43,560 nt of DNA from JANXUC01 sp043749225 (GCA_043749225.1 JAYVEP010000030.1:1-43560), one strand, 5' to 3'; positions 14,469 through 21,852 are shown, counted from the first letter of the stretch. The notes: generated from the sequence alone by a model not told the origin. Program-made: numbers and translations.

Positions 14469-15622
14469 GCCCGCGTCTCCTCAAGCTGCGCGACGTTCTG
14501 CGAAGCGTTCGCTTTCAACTGGGCGCTTGTTGTTAACTGCACCAGCGGATTCTGCGAATGCACAGGCTGCGCTGATTCATCCAGAAGCCGATTCGCACCC
14601 GCATCGGGATACCGTGAGAACAGCGTAGCTTTCATCGTGTCCCAGAATCCGCGCAGCGAACCAAATGTATCGTTCACCGCCGAAGCTTCGTATCCGCTAT
14701 GCACCATGCAGTTGGCGCATTTCGGATTGCCGGATTCGGTGCCGTAGTTTTCCCATTCGGTGGAAGCCATCAACTCCTCGAACGTGTCCGCGTAACCGTC
14801 TTGGAGAAGGTAGCAGGGCTTCTGCCAGCCAAAAATGTTGTAGGTTGGCATGCCCCAGGGCGTGCAGGCGTAGTCGCGCTTGCCCATGAGGAATTCCTGG
14901 AACAGCGGCGACAGATTGAACTTCCACTCCGGCTTCCGGTTGGACAGAATCGCGCGGAACATGCGGCGAATGCGCGCGCGTCCCATGAAATGCTTCTGGT
15001 CGGGAGCCTTGTCGTAGGAATAACCCGGCGACAGCATCATGCCTTCGACGCCCAGCTCCATCATCTCGTCAAAGAACGCCCGCACGCTTTTCGGATCGGC
15101 GCCGTCAAACAAAGTCGTATTCGTAGTCACGCGGAAGCCCTTATCCAGCGCGACTTTGATTCCTTCCAGCGCTTTGTCGTAACCACCTTCGCGGCACACC
15201 GAGAAATCATGATGCTCGCGCTGGCCGTCCATGTGCACCGAAAACGTCAGATACTTGCTGGGCTTGAAGAGATGGATCTTTTCTTTCAGCAATAAAGCAT
15301 TCGTGCAGAGGTAGATGTACTTCTTGCGCGCGACCAGGCCTTCGACAATCTTGTCGATCTCGGGATGCATCAGCGGTTCGCCGCCTGGGATGGACACGGT
15401 TGGCACGCCGCACTCGTCGACAGCCTTGAAGCACTGTTCAGGCGTGAGGTCGGTCTTCAAAATATGCGCCGGATACTGAATTTTGCCGCAGCCCGCGCAG
15501 GCCAAATTGCAGCGAAACAGCGGCTCCAGCATGAGCACGAAGGGGTAGCGCTTGCGTCCCTTAATCTTCTGCTTCAGCACGTAGGACGCGACCGTCCACA
15601 TTTGGGAGACAGGAACCGGCAT
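14465..15622 (-). CDS. hpnH: Adenosyl-hopene transferase HpnH (radical SAM)
   Basis: HpnH adds 5'-deoxyadenosine to diploptene, the first step to C35 extended hopanoids. The 385-residue protein has the radical SAM cluster C38-x3-C42-x2-C45 (FRCNLACAGCGKIQYPAHIL), the GGEP motif (VSIPGGEPLMHPEIDKIVEG) and the family block LTFSVHMDGQREHHDFSVCR. A second Cys group, CTPWGMPTYNIFGWQKPCYL, and CANCMVHSGYEASAV complete the match to the HpnH C-terminus. The last 45 residues form a Gln/Ala/Ser-rich tail not expected in the family. The frame is open 40 codons further upstream, but the ATG at 15622 starts at the conserved MPVPVSQMW. No other hopanoid genes are in the window. Confidence 0.93.
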   Translation of the reverse strand: MPVPVSQMWTVASYVLKQKIKGRKRYPFVLMLEPLFRCNLACAGCGKIQYPAHILKTDLTPEQCFKAVDECGVPTVSIPGGEPLMHPEIDKIVEGLVARKKYIYLCTNALLLKEKIHLFKPSKYLTFSVHMDGQREHHDFSVCREGGYDKALEGIKVALDKGFRVTTNTTLFDGADPKSVRAFFDEMMELGVEGMMLSPGYSYDKAPDQKHFMGRARIRRMFRAILSNRKPEWKFNLSPLFQEFLMGKRDYACTPWGMPTYNIFGWQKPCYLLQDGYADTFEELMASTEWENYGTESGNPKCANCMVHSGYEASAVNDTFGSLRGFWDTMKATLFSRYPDAGANRLLDESAQPVHSQNPLVQLTTSAQLKANASQNVAQLEETRA

Positions 15623-15689
15623 GAACACCGCTCTTATAACACTAGATTTTGACGCGGATCGACTGTTGCTATTGTAACAAACAGGCGGG

Positions 15690-15723
15690 AAAAACAAGAG
15701 CCGCCGAGGTTCCCCGGCGGCTC
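15690..15723 (-). terminator. Rho-independent terminator
   Basis: On the minus strand GAGCCGCCG and CGGCGGCTC form a perfect nine-base stem (15698-15706 with 15715-15723), followed by TTGTTTTTC. It lies downstream of the secreted Arg/Asp-rich gene and ends its transcript before hpnH. Confidence 0.85.
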
Positions 15724-15761
15724 CCGTCATGCGCAACCGCATTCAGTATGGGTCTTCCGCG

Positions 15762-16247
15762 CTACCGTCTCCATCTACCGCCGCTGTTCCAAGCCGCGGC
15801 GTAGCCTTCCCGGTAGGCCTGGTCGTACAGCTGGCGGTACCTCCGCACGTCGCCCATGAAGTTTTTGAAGCCGCGGTCGCGGTCTTCATAGCGCCCGCGC
15901 GGCCGGGGATTGTAGGACTTACCAACGCGCGAATCGCCACGCGCCGCGTCTTGGCCATCCCGATAGCCCCACTGGCGCGCCGCATTGCCGCCCCGGTACC
16001 CATAACCCTGATTTCCGTAGCCGTCTCCGTCACGATCCCTATCGCCATCCTGATCACGATAAACCCGACGGTCGTCCCTGTCTCGGTCTTGGTATCCATC
16101 CCAATCTCGGTCGCGATTCCTGTCTCCATCCCGATCCTGATAGACGCGGCGGTTCTGATCGTCATCCCGATCCTGCGCCACGGCGAGTCCACTCAGGGTT
16201 AGCGTTGCAAACAAAGCGAAAGCTGCCATTCTGCCTTTGCTCAACAT
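15762..16247 (-). CDS. Secreted Arg/Asp-rich repeat protein
   Basis: A 161-residue protein with a clear signal peptide (LSKGRMAAFALFATLTLSGL, then AVAQ as cleavage site) and a mature part made of Asp-Arg-Gly-Asn repeats (QDRDGDRNRDRDWDGYQDRD). The C-terminal third has aromatic-Gly helices with the repeated motif Y-R-x-G-x-x-A-A (WGYRDGQDAARGD; QAYREGYAAAW). Similar small secreted proteins are common in Acidobacteriota; their function is not known. Because of the repeats, frames on the other strand also stay open, but they look like shadows. The ATG at 16247 has GGAG seven bases upstream; the frame runs 34 codons further back without a better start. Confidence 0.85.
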   Translation of the reverse strand: MLSKGRMAAFALFATLTLSGLAVAQDRDDDQNRRVYQDRDGDRNRDRDWDGYQDRDRDDRRVYRDQDGDRDRDGDGYGNQGYGYRGGNAARQWGYRDGQDAARGDSRVGKSYNPRPRGRYEDRDRGFKNFMGDVRRYRQLYDQAYREGYAAAWNSGGRWRR

Positions 16248-16518
16248 GATTGTTCTCCTGCCGGGCTGTTTTGGGTGCTGCTTTGGTTCCCGGTACAGAT
16301 CTTCAGATGCCCTGACCGAGCGCCGCGATGCCTGGGAACACTCGCCCAACTACCCTTAGAATCAATGGCTTGGAAATTTAAAGAGAGAGAAACTTTTTTC
16401 TAGGAGTCGTGTTTTCAGGCAAAGTCTTCGTACCTACGTGATGCGGCACAGAGCCAATGTGCGCGGCGCAAACATACGGCTTACGCTTGACGGACGCTTA
16501 TTGTAATATTTCCGTCCT

Positions 16519-16983
16519 ATGGAAAAGACGGTGATCTTCTGCGTATTGCTAGGGACTTTTCTTGCCGGTTCGCTGCTGGTTTCCCAAACCACCCCCGCGA
16601 GCAAGCCACCCGAGTTCAACCACATCGCGATTTTCGTGCAGGACCTCGCCAAGAGCGCGGATTTCTACGAAAAAGTGATCGGCCTGGAGAGGATTCCCGA
16701 GCCGTTTCACGACGGCCGCCACGTTTGGTTCCGCATGGGCGAGCATAGCCAACTGCACATCGTCACAGGGGCTACACAGCCCGCTCCGACTACGATTGAT
16801 GTGCATTTTGCCTTCCGCGTCGCGTCGATTCCAGACTTTATGGCGCGGCTCGACAAAGCAGGAGTGAAATATCGCAGCTTCAAAGGCGATACCAAAGTGA
16901 CGTCTCGCCCCGATGGAGTTAGTCAAATCTACCTGCAAGATCCCGACGGGTATTGGATTGAGGTCAACGACGATAAGTATTGA
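16519..16983 (+). CDS. Exported VOC (glyoxalase/dioxygenase-fold) protein
   Basis: A 154-residue protein: a signal peptide or lipid-facing helix (EKTVIFCVLLGTFLAGSLLV), then one complete vicinal-oxygen-chelate domain: FNHIAIFVQDLAKSADFYEK, GLERIPEPF, LHIVTGA, VHFAFRVASI, IYLQDPDGYWIEVNDD. The candidate metal ligands are the His of FNHIAI, His of LHIV, His of DVHF and the Glu of WIEV, in line with glyoxalase I-like enzymes. Export is unusual for a VOC protein, and the substrate is unknown. Its 3' end faces the relE remnant. Confidence 0.85.
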   Translation: MEKTVIFCVLLGTFLAGSLLVSQTTPASKPPEFNHIAIFVQDLAKSADFYEKVIGLERIPEPFHDGRHVWFRMGEHSQLHIVTGATQPAPTTIDVHFAFRVASIPDFMARLDKAGVKYRSFKGDTKVTSRPDGVSQIYLQDPDGYWIEVNDDKY

Positions 16984-17002
16984 GCCACCCGAATTACGTA
17001 GC

Positions 17003-17021
17003 CACAGGCGCCTCGCCTGTG
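17003..17021. repeat. Perfect hairpin CACAGGCG-CCT-CGCCTGTG
   Basis: An eight-base perfect stem with a CCT loop, in the space between the convergent VOC gene and relE remnant. It is preceded by TACGTAGC, as in similar intergenic repeats of Acidobacteriota. No T-run follows on either strand. Confidence 0.6.
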
Positions 17022-17047
17022 CTGAGCAAACCTGCGTAGTCCTGAAA

Positions 17048-17328
17048 TCAGCGGTAAATCTCTTTTCGGTCGCCGATCGCACTACGAGCACGCGGACAGC
17101 GGAATCTTTAATATCGCAGATCACCCGGCAATCTCCCACGCGGTAGCGCCAGAAGTCACCGAGAGGACCGCGCAAGGCCTTGCCAGCGCTGCGCGAGTCT
17201 TCCAATAAAGAAACACGTTTGTCCTGGGTTTCGGAGAAACGGAAGCCGAGAATGCGGTGGGCCGTTTGCGTGTCGAGTTTCTGCAACTGCTGTTTGACCG
17301 TTGCGGTGTAATCAATCGCCCAAGCCAA
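17048..17328 (-). pseudogene. RelE/ParE-family toxin with a one-base frameshift near the 3' end
   Basis: The frame from the TTG at 17328 encodes AWAIDYTATVKQQLQKLDTQ, then GKALRGPLGDFWRYRVGDCR and VICDIKDSAVRVLVVR, a good RelE. It then reads SATEKRFTADF and continues antisense into the VOC gene. If one base is added after GTGCG (near 17077), the reading becomes IGDRKEIYR and ends at once in TGA (complement of 17048-17050), exactly the RelE C-terminus. The lost basic tail includes catalytic residues in RelE toxins, so the product is probably inactive. An assembly error of one base would also explain this. It overlaps the upstream antitoxin by 17 bases. Confidence 0.85.
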
Positions 17329-17518
17329 AGTCGTTCCTCACGTCCGCCGCCGGGATGATCTTTTCCTTGCCCTTGCGAACGCGTTCCAGCACGTCCGCAG
17401 CCAGGTAGTAGTCCTCCATGTCGCTGAGACCGCGCTCAATCATCTGACGCAAGTAGTAAGCCTTGGTGCGCCCAGTCTGGGACACGAGGTAGTCGAGGCG
17501 CTTTTCTAGTTCGGGGGC
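17312..17518 (-). pseudogene. RelB/RHH-type antitoxin lacking its start
   Basis: The frame reads PELEKRLDYLVSQTGRTKAY, then LRQMIERGLSDMEDYYLAAD and VRKGKEKIIPAADV; this is the ribbon-helix-helix antitoxin that is usually paired with RelE (family start is (M)xxVRLPPELEKRL). Only 68 residues to the TGA are seen. The first six or so residues and the start codon are missing: upstream of the PELEKRL codons the sequence turns into the remains of an IS1182-like transposase, and there is no start codon in frame nearby. So both genes of this TA pair are broken. Confidence 0.75.
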
Positions 17519-18010
17519 TCTTGCGTGACCGCCAGCAACTTCCGCAAACGCTCTTTCCCGCCGGAAACTTCCCGCCCCCCGCGCTCACCCGCACGCGAAC
17601 TCCGTCCTGGCTCACCCGACTCACAACCATCGGAACGGATCGCTCTCCTCGCACCGCCGCGCCAACTCCCGCGCCGACCCGATCCCGCTAATGCACGCAT
17701 ACAACCACAACGACACCAGCAGTTCCGGGTCCGTCGCATCCCGCCCCGCCACTCCTTCCCGCGCCAGAATGGGCTCGCGAAAGCGCGACAAATCCAGCAG
17801 CGCCACCACCGCCGCCACCATCCGCACCGGATGCGTCGCGCTCACCAGATCGTCCGCACACTGCACCGCCAGCATCATTTGCCGACGCTCGGCTTGGCGC
17901 AAGCTCACCGCTGGCTTCGTTTCCCCTGCTTCGCGTTCCACTCCCGCTTGGATCTCGCTCATATCTTTTTTATAATTGCCGCGCCCATGAAATACACGCA
18001 AAAAAGTCAC
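17519..18010 (-). pseudogene. Internally deleted IS1182-family-like transposase
   Basis: From 18010 to 17621 (minus) the frame encodes LRQAERRQMMLAVQCADDLV, DPELLVSLWLYACISGIGSA and RELARRCEESDPFRWL, the N-terminal domain of an IS1182-type transposase, ending in an in-frame stop. Immediately after, another frame reads QDGVRVRVSAG, which belongs some 60 residues further on in intact IS1182 transposases, and then a third reads KERLRKLLAVTQE. The DDE catalytic core is absent. The likely start is the ATG at 17962 (MSEIQAGVERE). The relic runs straight into the RelB-like antitoxin at 17518, so the insertion or a later deletion destroyed its beginning. No inverted repeats were found. Confidence 0.75.
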
Positions 18011-18123
18011 AGACTCTGAGCGTACTGCTCGTAATCCGGGGGCTTCGGTTTGGGATCTACCCGGAGGTAGCGCCTCCCAAAGAAATTCTGTAAGTAAACA
18101 GGCTTTTTAATTTTGGCAGATTT

Positions 18124-18434
18124 TTGAAATCAGTCACGAATTCATTTTGGTTTTGGTGGTGTCTAGTGAATCTCCTCCATTTTTCTAGCGTGAAAGTAGT
18201 CGATATTGGAATAACGCTGCTTCTTACAGTTCTCTTCGTGCCCTTCTTGTTCCTAAGTCAGCCCTGCGGCTACCAGGCGTCTACGTATGCGTTGTGGTGT
18301 GCTTCTTTTTGCTAAGAAGCAACTCTGGAACAAGTGTCTTGATCGCTCTTCTCGTTCCGGGGATCTACGCGGCCTGTTTCTCTAGCGATAAGCTGTTCCA
18401 CTACCTCCGTGAAAACCCCTTGTCGCAATCATGA
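18124..18434 (+). pseudogene. Small membrane protein, frameshifted
   Basis: Frame one (from a TTG at 18124) reads NSFWFWWCLVNLLHFSSVKV, then VDIGITLLLTVLFVPFLFLS and stops soon after. Near 18258 the next frame takes over with LRLPGVYVCVVVCFFLLRSN, then SGTSVLIALLVPGIYAACFS and SDKLFHYLRENPLSQS, ending in TGA. Together this gives a small protein with two or three membrane helices. One extra base near 18255-18265 is enough to explain it. The TGA overlaps the ATG of the winged-helix gene by ATGA, so these were once one operon. Upstream limits are uncertain. I do not know the function. Confidence 0.6.
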
Positions 18435-18766
18435 CTCCAGTCCGACAAGAACTCGTTTCTCTCGATCGCGTGATTCACGAGCCTGCACGCCGTGTAATCA
18501 TGACCTTGCTGTATGCCGTGCCGGAAGCCGACTTCTTGTACCTTCAATAAAGAGTGCGGCTTCACGCAGGGCAATCTCTTTAGCCATTTAACGAAGTTGG
18601 AGGAGGCGGGTTACGTTTTCATCAACAAAATGTTCAAATGGGGGTATCCGCTCACAGTTTGTAACCTAACGCGCGCGAGGGTCCGCAAGCGCTTGAAGAG
18701 TACGTGCGCAGGATGCGGACTGTGTGTGCGGAGATTCCTGTGGGCGGGACACCTGCAGCGACGTAA
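18431..18766 (+). pseudogene. Winged-helix DNA-binding regulator with at least two frameshifts
   Basis: The start reads TPVRQELVSLDRVIHEPARR VIMTLLY, AVPEADFLYL and then a stop. One extra base at about 18548 restores KECGFTQGNLFSHLTKLEEA and GYVFINKMFK; an extra CG pair at about 18671-18677 restores EGPQALEEYVRRMRTV with a TAA at 18764. The rebuilt protein of about 110 residues is the winged-helix (HTH_34-like) regulator common in Acidobacteriota: a helix-turn-helix (GNLFSHLTKLEEAGYV) followed by the wing. Repressors of this kind are often encoded next to a small membrane protein, as here. Both genes look dead. Confidence 0.8.
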
Positions 18767-18812
18767 GTTGCGAAGCAGGCGCGATAGCTAGTATTTGTTC
18801 TGTAAATGCTAG

Positions 18813-18983
18813 TGTCATTCCGAGCGTAGCGAGGAATCCCCGGCAAATTTCGGAGTAGTCACTGTCGCAAGGAATTCTCACAGCGACGCGTTCGCGGCTC
18901 TGGGGCTGGTGTGCGGTGAGAATGCCTCTCGGCTGCATCGTGGTAGCTGGAGTCGGAAATCCTTCGCTGTCGCTCAGGATGAC
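18813..18983. repeat. Two inverted half-units of family A (GAGCGNAGCGA subtype) 115 bases apart
   Basis: Left unit GTCATTCCGAGCGTAGCGAG GAATCC at 18813-18838; right unit GGAAATCCTTCGCTGTCGCT CAGGATGAC at 18955-18983, in the opposite orientation. They correspond to the arms of the 932-1014 element but are more diverged and lie further apart. Confidence 0.75.
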
Positions 18984-19048
18984 AAGTCTGGTTTTTGGGG
19001 TTCATGGAAGACGTACTGAGATTTGGAATCCGCCCGACGGAACTCTGA

Positions 19049-19110
19049 CCTCAGGGGCTAAAGCCCGTTTCATTTCTGATTCGACCGGCACGGCTGAAAG
19101 CCATGCCCTT
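19049..19110. repeat. Decayed copy of composite repeat family B
   Basis: CCTCAGGGGCTAAAGCCC and, some 30 bases on, GGCACGGCTGAAAGCCATGC match the right half of the 11995-12137 element (there CCTCAGGGGCTGAAGCCC and GGCATGGCTGAAGCCATGCC), with changes that break the hairpins. Confidence 0.7.
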
Positions 19111-19150
19111 CCCGAGTACGGCTGGTGGTGGGCTTTGTGTTGGAGCGCGC

Positions 19151-19190
19151 AACAGCAGATTCCTCACGATAGAACTGTTCGGAATGACAA
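19151..19190. repeat. Solo half-unit of palindromic repeat family A
   Basis: AACAGCAGATTCCTCACGAT AGAACTGTTCGGAATGACAA is the reverse complement form of the unit at 13911-13950, with only a few differences. It lies downstream of tsaD on the minus strand. Confidence 0.8.
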
Positions 19191-19229
19191 TCGTGGAATA
19201 TTTCACAATTGGAAGGTCATGAGAACTTT

Positions 19230-20405
19230 CTAGCGTAAGACCAACCCCGGCTCAGCGCAAAAATCCGCTGGTGCGAATTGTTTGGCCAGGAACTTTGGGT
19301 AGGCGGCGGCGGCGATCATGGCGGCGTTGTCGGTGGAGAGGGGTCTGGACGGGAAAAAGACGGGGAGGCCTTCCATGGCGGCTTGGCGCTCGAAGGTGGC
19401 ACGCAGTTCGCTGTTGGCGGCGACGCCTCCGGTGACGAAGAGGGTGGCGGCTTCGCAGGCGTGGGCGGCGGTGAGGGTCTTGCTGACCAGATCATCGACG
19501 ACGGCTCGCTGGAAGGACGCGACTATGTTCAAGACCTCGCGGTCGCAGTGAGCGAGGTAATCTTCCAACGTTGGCTTCGCGATGGCGGAGAGAGCGCGGT
19601 GACGGGCGTCTGCCGTCTCGCGCATGCTGTGGGTTTCGACGTAGCGCAGGACTCCGGTCTTGATGCCGCTGTAGGAGAAGTCGAAATGGTGGCGAGGGCT
19701 TTCCGGCTTGTCCTGATTTGTTTTACTTCTATTGTTGCGGTCGGGGTGTTTCATTTGCGAAATTACGAATCTCACCGCTGTGGGATCGCCATGCGGAGCT
19801 AGACGGTCGATGACGGGGCCACCGGGGTAGCCCAGTCCTAACAGCTTTGCAACTTTGTCGAAAGCCTCGCCCGCTGCGTCATCGCGGGTGCGGCCGACGT
19901 TTTCGTAGACCCATCCGGAGCTGGCATCGTTCGCTACAATCTGGCTGGCCAGATAAAGATGTGTGTGGCCGCCGGAGACGACGAGTGCGAGTACAGGGAA
20001 GTTGACGGCGCGATTTCTTTTTTGACGTTCTTCCAGTAGAACAGCGTGGATGTGGCCTTCCAGATGGTTGACCGCGATCAGAGGCTTATCGAGCGCGAAG
20101 GCTAACGCCTTCGTAAAACTAATACCAACGAGCAGAGCTCCCGCCAGGCCGGGGCCTTGAGTTACGGCGATGGCGTCGAGGTCGGCGTAGGTGCGTCCCG
20201 CTTTGGCTAATGCTTCGCGCACGACGGGGATCACGGCGCGAAGATGCTCGCGCGAAGCCAGCTCGGGGACGACGCCTCCATAGGGCTGATGCAGGGCGAT
20301 TTGCGAGGCTACGATGTTGGAGAGAGTCTCCTCGCCGGAGCGAACGACGGCTGCGCTGGTCTCGTCGCACGAGCTTTCAATGCCGAGGATGAGGGTGTCG
20401 GGCAT
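19230..20405 (-). CDS. tsaD: tRNA N6-adenosine threonylcarbamoyltransferase TsaD
   Basis: TsaD transfers the threonylcarbamoyl group to A37 of ANN-decoding tRNAs, acting with TsaB, TsaE and TsaC. The 391-residue protein shows LGIESSCDETSAAVV at the start, the metal-binding NHLEGHIHA (His114, His118), the nucleotide-binding SGGHTHLY, and TGGVAANSELR and STDNAAMIAAAAYP. It is about 45 residues longer than usual: a charged insert (about residues 217-240, HPDRNNRSKTNQDKPESPRHH) precedes FDFSYSGIKT, and a second one follows GVLRYVETH. The frame is open far upstream (to 21062), but there it is antisense to the nucleotidyltransferase; the ATG at 20405 starts at the conserved DTLILGIESS. Divergent from the next gene. 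Confidence 0.95.
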   Translation of the reverse strand: MPDTLILGIESSCDETSAAVVRSGEETLSNIVASQIALHQPYGGVVPELASREHLRAVIPVVREALAKAGRTYADLDAIAVTQGPGLAGALLVGISFTKALAFALDKPLIAVNHLEGHIHAVLLEERQKRNRAVNFPVLALVVSGGHTHLYLASQIVANDASSGWVYENVGRTRDDAAGEAFDKVAKLLGLGYPGGPVIDRLAPHGDPTAVRFVISQMKHPDRNNRSKTNQDKPESPRHHFDFSYSGIKTGVLRYVETHSMRETADARHRALSAIAKPTLEDYLAHCDREVLNIVASFQRAVVDDLVSKTLTAAHACEAATLFVTGGVAANSELRATFERQAAMEGLPVFFPSRPLSTDNAAMIAAAAYPKFLAKQFAPADFCAEPGLVLR

Positions 20406-20410
20406 AATTA

Positions 20411-20446
20411 GTCTAGTTTCTAGTTTCTGGTTTCGAGTTTCAAGTC
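20411..20446. repeat. Short AGTTTC tandem in the tsaD promoter region
   Basis: GTCTAGTTTCTAGTTTCTGG then TTTCGAGTTTCAAGTC: the heptamer TAGTTTC or a variant of it occurs four to five times in the 66 bases between divergent tsaD and the nucleotidyltransferase gene. The promoters of both genes must lie around it. Confidence 0.6.
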
Positions 20447-20471
20447 TATATGTTGCAGTGACCGCAATTCC

Positions 20472-21812
20472 ATGAAGATGCATGCCATCTCGATTGTTCG
20501 CACGCTGCGCGAAGCAGGGTACCAATCCTACTTCGTGGGCGGGTGTGTGCGCGACTTGATTCTTGGCCGCGAGCCCGCAGACTACGACGTTGCTACCGAT
20601 GCTACGCCGTCGGAAGTGATGCGTCTTTTTCCGGAGACATACGCGGTGGGCGCGCAGTTTGGCGTCGTGTTGGTGCCTCCTCCGCAAGCTGGTCGCGACG
20701 ACAACCGGGCGGTGGAGGTGGCTACGTTTCGCAGTGATGGGAGTTACTCGGATGGGAGGCGTCCCGACGAAGTCCGGTATAGCCAGGATGCGCGTGAAGA
20801 TGTGGAGCGACGGGATTTTACGATCAATGGATTGCTGCTGGATCCGCTGAAGCCGGGTTCGCTGGAAGACGAAGTTACAGATTTTGTTGGTGGTCGCAAA
20901 GATATTGAAGCGAAGATCATTCGCACGATTGGCGATCCTGAACTGCGGTTTACGGAAGACAAGTTGCGGTTGTTGCGAGCTGTGAGGTTTGCGGCGCGTT
21001 TCGATTATGAAATCGAACCGCAGACTTTTGCGGCTGTGCGCAAGCTGGCTCCCGTGATTCATCAGGTGAGCCGTGAGCGCGTGGCGGCTGAGCTTACCAA
21101 AATGCTGACGGAAGGGCGGGCGCGCCGGGCGTTTGAATTGCTGGAGTCGTCTTGCTTACTGCAGGAAGTTCTGCCGGAAATTTCGGCGATGAAGGGAGTG
21201 CAGCAGCCTCCGCAATATCATCCTGAGGGAGATGTTTGGACGCATACGTTGATGCTGCTGGAAAATCTTCCGCCGTCGTGTTCGCGAACGCTTGCTTGGG
21301 GCGCCTTGCTGCATGATGTGGGCAAGCCTCCGACGTTTCGTGTTGCTCCGGATCGTATTCGGTTTGATCGGCATGTGGATGTTGGCGTGAAAATGGCGGA
21401 GGGCATTTGCAATCGGCTGAGATTTTCCAATGCAGATACGGAACAGATTCTGTCGTTGATTCATCATCATATGCAGTTTGCGGATATGCCGCGGATGAAG
21501 GAATCCACGCTGAAGCGGTTTCTGCGTTTGCCGCAATTTGAGGAACATTTGGAACAGCATAGGTTGGACTGTCTGGCGAGCCATCGCGATTTTGTTTTGT
21601 ATGATTTTGCGCGAGAGAAATTGGCGGCTACGCCGGAAGAAAAAATGCGGCCTGCGCCTTTGCTGACTGGCGACGATTTAATTCAACGTGGCTACAGGCC
21701 GGGGCCGCGGTTTAAGGAAATTCTTTCGGCTGTGGAGGATGCGCAGCTGGAAGGGCGCTTGCACTCGAAAGAAGAGGCGCTCGCTTGGGCGTTGGTGGAA
21801 TTTCCTGTCTAA
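20472..21812 (+). CDS. CCA-adding-enzyme/poly(A) polymerase family nucleotidyltransferase with HD domain
   Basis: The 446-residue protein belongs to class II tRNA nucleotidyltransferases, which add or repair the 3' CCA of tRNA or make poly(A) tails. It has the GG motif and metal pair FVGGCVRDLILGREPADYDV (Asp37 and Asp39), the RRDFTINGLL motif, the GDPELRFTEDKLRLLRAVRF neck, and an HD-type domain (DVWTHTLMLLENLPPS; GALLHDVGKPP; IHHHMQFADM). The HD domain is typical of CCA enzymes. Two ATG codons are close together (20472 and 20478); the second leaves the usual short N-terminus. CCA-adding activity is more likely than poly(A) synthesis, but sequence alone does not decide it. Confidence 0.9.
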   Translation: MKMHAISIVRTLREAGYQSYFVGGCVRDLILGREPADYDVATDATPSEVMRLFPETYAVGAQFGVVLVPPPQAGRDDNRAVEVATFRSDGSYSDGRRPDEVRYSQDAREDVERRDFTINGLLLDPLKPGSLEDEVTDFVGGRKDIEAKIIRTIGDPELRFTEDKLRLLRAVRFAARFDYEIEPQTFAAVRKLAPVIHQVSRERVAAELTKMLTEGRARRAFELLESSCLLQEVLPEISAMKGVQQPPQYHPEGDVWTHTLMLLENLPPSCSRTLAWGALLHDVGKPPTFRVAPDRIRFDRHVDVGVKMAEGICNRLRFSNADTEQILSLIHHHMQFADMPRMKESTLKRFLRLPQFEEHLEQHRLDCLASHRDFVLYDFAREKLAATPEEKMRPAPLLTGDDLIQRGYRPGPRFKEILSAVEDAQLEGRLHSKEEALAWALVEFPV

Positions 21813-21852
21813 AGTTAGATGTTAGAATCGAAGCTTCCTTCGCAGGTGGGTT

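Larger units (their letters stand above)
18767..19229. other. 463-base gene-free stretch of repeat debris
   Basis: No gene. It contains two half-units of the GAGCG subtype of palindrome family A, a decayed family B element and a solo family A unit, in that order. The whole tract between about 17.0 and 19.2 kb thus consists of pseudogenes and repeats. Confidence 0.7.

Noticed and set aside
15729..16202. Plus-strand open frame with Ile/Val/Pro repeats opposite the Arg/Asp-rich gene
   Set aside because: It is the shadow of a repetitive gene that has a signal peptide, ribosome site and terminator on the minus strand.
16549..17047. Minus-strand reading of relE into the VOC gene (259 residues)
   Set aside because: The part beyond the toxin is antisense to a well-conserved VOC domain; it results from the relE frameshift.
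18916..19233. Plus-strand open frame of 105 codons
   Set aside because: It consists of repeat sequence (families A and B) and has no ribosome site or protein signature.
20406..21062. Long minus-strand frame in line with tsaD
   Set aside because: It is antisense to the nucleotidyltransferase gene, whose motifs are clear. The conserved TsaD N-terminus begins at 20405.
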